Shown here: in pieces, positions 60,369-64,000 of the stretch
How positions within the stretch are numbered: position 1 is the stretch's first letter
How the letters are laid out: each line of letters starts with the position of its first letter
Assembly: GCF_014646895.1 (NCBI RefSeq)
Contig: NZ_BMOD01000004.1
Span: forward strand, 62,001 to 126,000
Length of the DNA stretch: 64,000 nt
Source of the DNA: Deinococcus roseus
GTDB lineage: Bacteria; Deinococcota; Deinococci; Deinococcales; Deinococcaceae
Reading direction: 5' to 3'
Notes under the pieces: generated by a model
Seen by the model: the letters and a program-made list of their open reading frames with translations, nothing else
Told to the model about the DNA's origin: nothing
Databases searched by the model: none
Translations under genes and position numbers: made by a program

Positions 60369-60892
60369 AATTCCACCACGTCCTCACCGTCGGTTTCGGC
60401 AAGTTTGACTTTCACGACCTCGGTTTTGCTGGTCGGCAGGTTTTTTCCCACGTAATCGGCCCGGATGGGCAGTTCACGGTGTCCACGGTCCACCATCACG
60501 GCAAGCTGGATGCTCTTGGGTCGGCCCAGATCGGTGAGGGCGTCCAGGGCAGCCCGGATGGTGCGTCCCGTGAAGAGCACATCGTCCAGCAAGACAATCT
60601 TCTTGGTGCCGATGTCAAAGTTGATTTCGGTGCGGCGGATGATGGGCTGGCGGCTGATTTCAGACAGGTCATCCCGGTACAGGGTGATGTCCAGCTTTCC
60701 GGTGGGCACCTGAATGCCTTCCAGCTCAGCAATTTTCTGGGCCAGCTGTTCTGCCAGGGGAATGCCCCGGGTGTGAATGCCCACCAGGGCCAGGTCTGCT
60801 GCCCCTTTGTTGCGCTCCAGGATTTCATGGGCGATGCGGGTCATGGCGCGTTTCATCTCGTGGGCATCCAGAATCTGGGCTTTATGGTGCAT
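60353..60892 (-). CDS. pyrR: PyrR pyrimidine operon regulator / uracil phosphoribosyltransferase
   Basis: 179 aa. The PRPP-binding motif IVLLDDVLFTGRTIRAALD near residues 95-113, VGIHTRGIPLA near 37, and the RNA-side basic residues RQPIIRRTEINFDIG are typical of PyrR. It binds pyr mRNA when UMP is high and causes termination. The ATG at 60892 has GGAGG five bases upstream; an in-frame GTG at 60922 lies in the terminator region. A leader frame (60974-60882) overlaps its start by 11 bp. First gene of pyrR-pyrB-pyrC. Confidence 0.93.
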   Translation of the reverse strand: MHHKAQILDAHEMKRAMTRIAHEILERNKGAADLALVGIHTRGIPLAEQLAQKIAELEGIQVPTGKLDITLYRDDLSEISRQPIIRRTEINFDIGTKKIVLLDDVLFTGRTIRAALDALTDLGRPKSIQLAVMVDRGHRELPIRADYVGKNLPTSKTEVVKVKLAETDGEDVVELWELE

Positions 60893-60974
60893 TCTGTCCT
60901 CCGCGGGCAGTGGGGTGGTCACAAAAAAACGCGCCTGAGCTGAAAGCCCGGCGTGGTCTTGGGGGTGTGTTCAC
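60882..60974 (-). CDS. Putative pyr leader peptide (30 codons)
   Basis: A GTG at 60974 follows AAAAGGAGG by five bases. The frame runs 30 codons through the terminator stem and its T run (giving Phe-Phe) and ends in TAA at 60882, inside pyrR. Pro/Arg-rich; no family. Translation would melt the terminator and deliver ribosomes to pyrR, so it fits a role in regulation. An ATG-TGA pair at 60976-60971 in another frame is the competing start. Confidence 0.5.
   Translation of the reverse strand: MNTPPRPRRAFSSGAFFCDHPTARGGQNAP
60923..60954 (-). terminator. pyr leader attenuator terminator
   Basis: On the minus strand CGCCGGGCT-TTC-AGCTCAGGCG folds as a stem with one bulged A, followed by CG and seven T. 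It lies about 80 nt into the leader and 30 nt before pyrR. Confidence 0.75.
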
Positions 60975-60988
60975 ATTGTCCTCCTTTT

Positions 60989-61023
60989 CGCCTCTCGGGA
61001 CGATGGCAGCCTCACGGGACTGC
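60989..61023 (-). promoter_or_regulatory. Tandem PyrR-binding loops
   Basis: On the minus strand, loop 1 AGTCCCGTGAGGCT (61021-61008) matches the PyrR site pattern ARUCCNGNGAGGYU at every position and is closed by GCAG/CTGC. Loop 2 CGTCCCGAGAGGCG (61002-60989) matches except at its two ends. Loop 2 is six bases from the leader-frame ribosome site. Confidence 0.8.
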
Positions 61024-61038
61024 ATTAAAGGTCAACAC

Positions 61039-61067
61039 AGGATAACACGCCTCGTTTGCCCTGAGAA
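61039..61067 (-). promoter_or_regulatory. Candidate pyr operon promoter
   Basis: On the minus strand: -35 TTCTCA (61062-61067), 17 bp, and -10 TATCCT (61039-61044). It would start the leader near 61032, just ahead of PyrR loop 1. Confidence 0.5.
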
Positions 61068-61199
61068 GGGGCAGATTTGACACATCTGCACAGCCTCTGG
61101 CAAAAGGATTTTTATGCAAATTCATGGATGGTTTTGCCTTGGAGTACACCTGAAAAAAACCTTCATTGTCGAACTTTTTCAAAAACTGCAAAATGTCCC

Positions 61200-61272
61200 T
61201 TGACAGAGCTTTGTAAGAACTGAACTTTTAGGATACATTTGTACAATCCTGAGGTGAAAGACCTATACAAAT
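61200..61272 (+). promoter_or_regulatory. Promoter and dyad region of the 61342 gene
   Basis: TTGTAA (61211-61216), 17 bp, TACATT (61234-61239) is a good promoter; a consensus TTGACA at 61200-61205 lies just ahead. The inverted arms ATTTGTA (61237-61243) and TACAAAT (61266-61272) enclose a nested AGGT/ACCT, so the early 5' UTR can fold. The 61051-61199 part of the gap shows nothing further. Confidence 0.5.
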
Positions 61273-61341
61273 GGGTCCACTGTCCTGCATTTCATCATCC
61301 ATGCCTCATGTAGATCAAACGCATCAATCTATAGGGGGGAT

Positions 61342-61875
61342 ATGTTCTTCAGCCGAAAAGCTGCATCACCAAATGGCCCATTGCCTGCACACTTCCTTCC
61401 CAGGAATTCCCGCCTGCACGATGTGCTCTTCAACCTGCCCGACAACTGGCAGGTCAGAGAGAACCTGCAGATCGGGCACGTTCCTGGGTGCACCGTGCTG
61501 GTGTCCGAAGTGGGCATCTTTGTGCTCTACCCACAAGACGTTTCAGGCGTGATCCTGCACAACCCCCGCTCCCTGATCGTCTCCGAGCAGAACCTCAACC
61601 CACAGTTGCAGATGGCCCAGCAAAGCGGCCAGATGCTTTCCAGAATGCTGAAAGAACGGGTGCACACCGTGATGCTGTTCAAGCAACTGGTGGAACCCGA
61701 AGAACTCAAAGCCAGGGCCCTCTCTCCCAACGTCACCCGGGAATGGGAAGTGGAAAACGTCAAGGTGGTCACCTGGGAAAGCCTCAGGGCCTACATCCTG
61801 ACCTACACCCGCAAACTCTACACCCCGGAAGAAGTGGTGGCCCTCAGCCGCAAAATCAAAGACATGTCCAGTTGA
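61342..61875 (+). CDS. Conserved-looking hypothetical protein
   Basis: 177 aa, not recognised with confidence. A central stretch (IGHVPGCTVLVSEVGIFVLYP, about 44-64) has the beta-hairpin feel of NERD-type nuclease-related domains, but the catalytic residues of that family cannot be placed. The C-terminal third is helical with many Glu, Lys and Arg. Preceded by a G-run two to three bases before the ATG (an unusual ribosome site) and a well-formed promoter. Followed by a terminator; it stands alone. Confidence 0.65.
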   Translation: MFFSRKAASPNGPLPAHFLPRNSRLHDVLFNLPDNWQVRENLQIGHVPGCTVLVSEVGIFVLYPQDVSGVILHNPRSLIVSEQNLNPQLQMAQQSGQMLSRMLKERVHTVMLFKQLVEPEELKARALSPNVTREWEVENVKVVTWESLRAYILTYTRKLYTPEEVVALSRKIKDMSS

Positions 61876-61913
61876 CCTGAATGTCCAATCCTGGCGCAAC
61901 AGACAATCAAAGG

Positions 61914-61939
61914 GCAGGGGCAATCATCCCTGCTTTTTT
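61914..61939 (+). terminator. Rho-independent terminator
   Basis: GCAGGG (61914-61919), 8-nt loop, CCCTGC (61928-61933), six T. Confidence 0.82.
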
Positions 61940-62025
61940 GATGAAGAAACAGACAACGTCCTGCACGTTTTCCCGCCCTAAACAGCCTCACTTTTCAGGG
62001 CGTGGTGTGGGGGTACAATGGCAGC

Positions 62026-62697
62026 ATGACCCGGGCCATCTTGTTGCAGGGACAGCAGGTTCCCTACATCCTCAAACGTTCAACCCGCAAAACCATTGGC
62101 CTGAGGGTGGCCAGTGGTCAACTGGAAGTCTCGGTGCCCCGTGCCCTCACCCTGAAGTTTGTTGAGCAGATCCTGCAGGAACGCCAGGACTGGATCTTGC
62201 AAAAAGTGCAGGAAACCCGCTCTGTCCTCTGGGAATTGAAGGATGGTCTGCAAGGTCACATCGCAGGATCACCTGTCACCTTCCTGATTCAGGATGTGCC
62301 AAAAATCAGCTTGCTGGATCAGCAGATTTTGATTCCCCAGGACACTCCCAGAGAAGCCCTGAAGGCTTTCCTGATCCAAAAGGGACCTGAACTGGTGGCT
62401 TCACGGGTTCAGCACTGGGCAGAAAAAATCCAGGTGCAGCCCGTCAAAGTGCGCATCACCCGTGCACAGCGTCGCTGGGGCAGCATGAATGCACGGGGCA
62501 TTCTGGCCCTTTCGGTGGGTACCCTCCTGCTGGAGCCAGATCTGCTGGATTATGTGCTGGTGCACGAACTCTGCCATCTGCACCACCTCAACCACAGCGC
62601 AGAATACTGGACCTGCGTGGAACGCTTCCTGCCCGATTTTGAAGACCGGCACCAGCGGGTTAAACATCAGGGTGGGGTGCTGACCGGATTGTTTTGA
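62026..62697 (+). CDS. YgjP-like (DUF45) zinc metallopeptidase
   Basis: 223 aa. The zinc motif HELCHLHHLNHS near residues 178-189 (HExxH plus a downstream His), preceded by RRWGSMNARGILALS and followed by WTCVERFLPDF, is diagnostic of the M48-related YgjP/DUF45 family. The cytoplasmic role is not well defined. The ATG at 62026 has TACAAT ending six bases ahead, a textbook leaderless start; an upstream in-frame start at 62002 lies before this box. Confidence 0.88.
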   Translation: MTRAILLQGQQVPYILKRSTRKTIGLRVASGQLEVSVPRALTLKFVEQILQERQDWILQKVQETRSVLWELKDGLQGHIAGSPVTFLIQDVPKISLLDQQILIPQDTPREALKAFLIQKGPELVASRVQHWAEKIQVQPVKVRITRAQRRWGSMNARGILALSVGTLLLEPDLLDYVLVHELCHLHHLNHSAEYWTCVERFLPDFEDRHQRVKHQGGVLTGLF

Positions 62698-62716
62698 ACC
62701 CTCAGGAAACCAAAAA

Positions 62717-62750
62717 AAGAAGTCTGGATTTCCCAGACTTCTTCTGTTTT
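62717..62750. terminator. Bidirectional terminator
   Basis: A stem of about 11 bp around GAAGTCTGG and CCAGACTTC with A and T tracts, between the metallopeptidase and the convergent small gene. Confidence 0.88.
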
Positions 62751-62767
62751 ACAGCATCAGACAGCAA

Positions 62768-62917
62768 TCAGTGGTGGCCGTGTCCGTGGCTGTGGGTGTG
62801 GTCGGTGTCGGTTTCGGCACGGTCGCCGGCCTGCAAGGCACGCACCAATCCGAGGGTTCCAAGGTAGCCGCCAAGCAGCACGCCAATGATGGTGATGATC
62901 ACTTCCCAGGTACTCAT
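62768..62917 (-). CDS. Small membrane protein with His-rich tail (49 aa)
   Basis: A complete short frame: a glycine-rich hydrophobic helix (VIITIIGVLLGGYLGTLGLV, residues 6-25), a charged middle, and a tail with alternating His (HTHSHGHGHH), which could bind Ni, Zn or Cu. TAGAGT lies 11 bases before the ATG, allowing a short leader. A terminator follows. It is divergent from pstS. The His-rich tail looks metal-related; the actual function is unknown. Confidence 0.65.
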   Translation of the reverse strand: MSTWEVIITIIGVLLGGYLGTLGLVRALQAGDRAETDTDHTHSHGHGHH

Positions 62918-63062
62918 AATCTTTGTTTACTCTAGCACGTCCGGGACTTTTGGCCGTGAGCTGTCCCTGAACGGGTTCTTGGGGGGTTGTTGATCTAGAC
63001 AGCAGCTGCAATTCAGGTGGGAGGGACATGCAACACAGGAAGGCTGCTTTACAATCATCTGG

Positions 63063-64000
63063 ATGAAAAGGCTCTACCTCACCAGTGTCATGCTTCTGTC
63101 GGTGGCCCAGGCGGTCTCCCTGCAGGGTGCAGGCGCTTCTTTCCCCTATCCCCTTTACAGCAAGTATTTTGCTGAATACAAGAAACTGAAAAACATCGAG
63201 GTCAATTACCAGAGCATTGGTTCTGGCGGCGGTCAGCGGCAGATCCTGGAACAGACTGTGGATTTCGGGGCTTCAGATCAGCCCATGAATGACAAAGACC
63301 TCAAAAAAGCCCTGCCTGGCAACACATTGCTGCACATCCCCACGGCTCTGGGTGCGGTGGTGGTGACTTACAATGTGCCGGGCCTGAAAACCCGCCTGAA
63401 GTTTGATGGGGCTTTGCTGGCCAGAGTGTTCATGGGAGAAATCCGATTGTGGAACGATCCGGGCATCCTCAAATTGAATGCCGGGGTCAAGTTGCCCCCC
63501 TTGCCCATCTCGGTGGCCCGCAGGGCAGACAGCAGTGGAACCACTTTCGTGTTCACCGATTACCTCTCCAAGATCAGCCCACTCTTTCAGCAGAAGGTGG
63601 GGCGTTCCCAGGAACCCAACTGGGGCAACCAGACCATTGGGGCCAAAGGAAACGATGGCGTCACTGCTGTGGTCAAGCAGACACCAGGGGCCATCGGGTA
63701 CGTGGAGTTGCTTTATGCAGAGCAGAACCACCTGTCTTACGCCCTGATCGAGAACAAAGCGGGACGGTTCATCGATGCTTCGTCCAGAAGCGTTGCTGCA
63801 GCCGCGAACGGCATCAAACTTCCTGCGGATGCCCGGATCAGCATCACCAACACCTCCAGCAAAACCGGGTACCCGATCAGTGCTTACACTTATCTGCTGG
63901 TGTTTCAGGACCAGTCTTACAACCGCAGAACCTTGCAGACCGCCACAGCCCTGAAAAACATGCTGGACTGGGTGATCACAGGTGCCCAGAAGTACAACGA
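63063..64000 (+). CDS. pstS: Phosphate ABC transporter substrate-binding protein (3' end outside window)
   Basis: 312 codons are seen and the end is cut off. A signal peptide (hydrophobic 4-17) precedes LQGAGASFPYPLYSKYF, the classic PstS start; GSGGGQRQI, DFGASDQPM and RRADSSGTTFVFTDYL carry phosphate-contacting Ser/Gly/Asp. It captures periplasmic phosphate for PstCAB. TACAAT ends seven bases before the ATG, so it is probably leaderless. No PHO box equivalent was recognised. Confidence 0.93.
   Translation, partial: MKRLYLTSVMLLSVAQAVSLQGAGASFPYPLYSKYFAEYKKLKNIEVNYQSIGSGGGQRQILEQTVDFGASDQPMNDKDLKKALPGNTLLHIPTALGAVVVTYNVPGLKTRLKFDGALLARVFMGEIRLWNDPGILKLNAGVKLPPLPISVARRADSSGTTFVFTDYLSKISPLFQQKVGRSQEPNWGNQTIGAKGNDGVTAVVKQTPGAIGYVELLYAEQNHLSYALIENKAGRFIDASSRSVAAAANGIKLPADARISITNTSSKTGYPISAYTYLLVFQDQSYNRRTLQTATALKNMLDWVITGAQKYN

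Noticed and set aside
1..64000. Prophage, insertion sequence, CRISPR or toxin-antitoxin system
   Set aside because: No transposase, integrase, phage structural gene, regular spaced repeats or toxin pair was seen. Gene content is chromosomal housekeeping and catabolism throughout.

Overview
The window looks like chromosomal DNA from a Deinococcus-type bacterium (Deinococcota) of moderate GC. This is inferred from gene content and style. It carries uvrA, mfd and a long recG. Genes sit in tight ATGA-overlapping operons. Many genes without a Shine-Dalgarno have a TANNNT -10 box about 5-8 nt before the start codon, the leaderless arrangement known to be common in Deinococcus. There is no plasmid, phage, IS, CRISPR, rRNA or tRNA signal. 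The species cannot be fixed from sequence alone.

Layout. 1-4.8 kb: the 5' part of a large SARP/BTAD-ATPase-TPR regulator, a secreted prokaryotic-type phospholipase A2 lipoprotein, and a PadR regulator with its membrane partner under a palindromic operator. 4.9-16.6 kb: a 10-kb minus-strand catabolic unit (class III aminotransferase, potABCD transporter, a second aminotransferase, GNAT, YtcJ-like amidohydrolase, succinate-semialdehyde dehydrogenase) preceded by a PucR-type regulator. It probably imports polyamine or GABA-like amines and feeds them as succinate to the TCA cycle. 16.7-25.1 kb: PatB/MalY lyase, a tiny membrane protein, KDPG aldolase, ispG, an HD-GYP protein, a PIG-L deacetylase, a GNAT, cyanase and an ABC-F ATPase.

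25.3-36.3 kb: a PAS/GAF/GGDEF/EAL protein, mfd, an SDR lacking the YxxxK pair, aroE and a class A PBP. 36.4-43.4 kb: a small CxxC protein, pdxH, ribokinase, an alpha/beta hydrolase whose nucleophile Ser is Ala, asparaginase, rsmJ, then phoH-ybeY-dgkA-cdd. 43.5-50.8 kb: a secreted DUF3352-like protein, a Ca2+/H+ exchanger, recG and a TPR/HD-GYP protein. 51.1-57.9 kb: uvrA, a membrane protein, a DsbA/DsbB pair, a GNAT and galE.

58-64 kb: pyrR-pyrB-pyrC with a detailed PyrR attenuator (two tandem PyrR-loop motifs, a leader ORF and a terminator), an unrecognised gene, a YgjP-like metallopeptidase, a 49-residue His-rich membrane peptide, and a partial pstS.

The most interesting non-coding signals are the pyr leader and two CTCGGCCCTCGGC-ended inverted-repeat elements (9.8 and 50.9 kb). 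No clearly new defence or biosynthetic system was found. The more novel items are the inactive-looking hydrolase, the tiny membrane peptides and the operon-embedded palindromic element.
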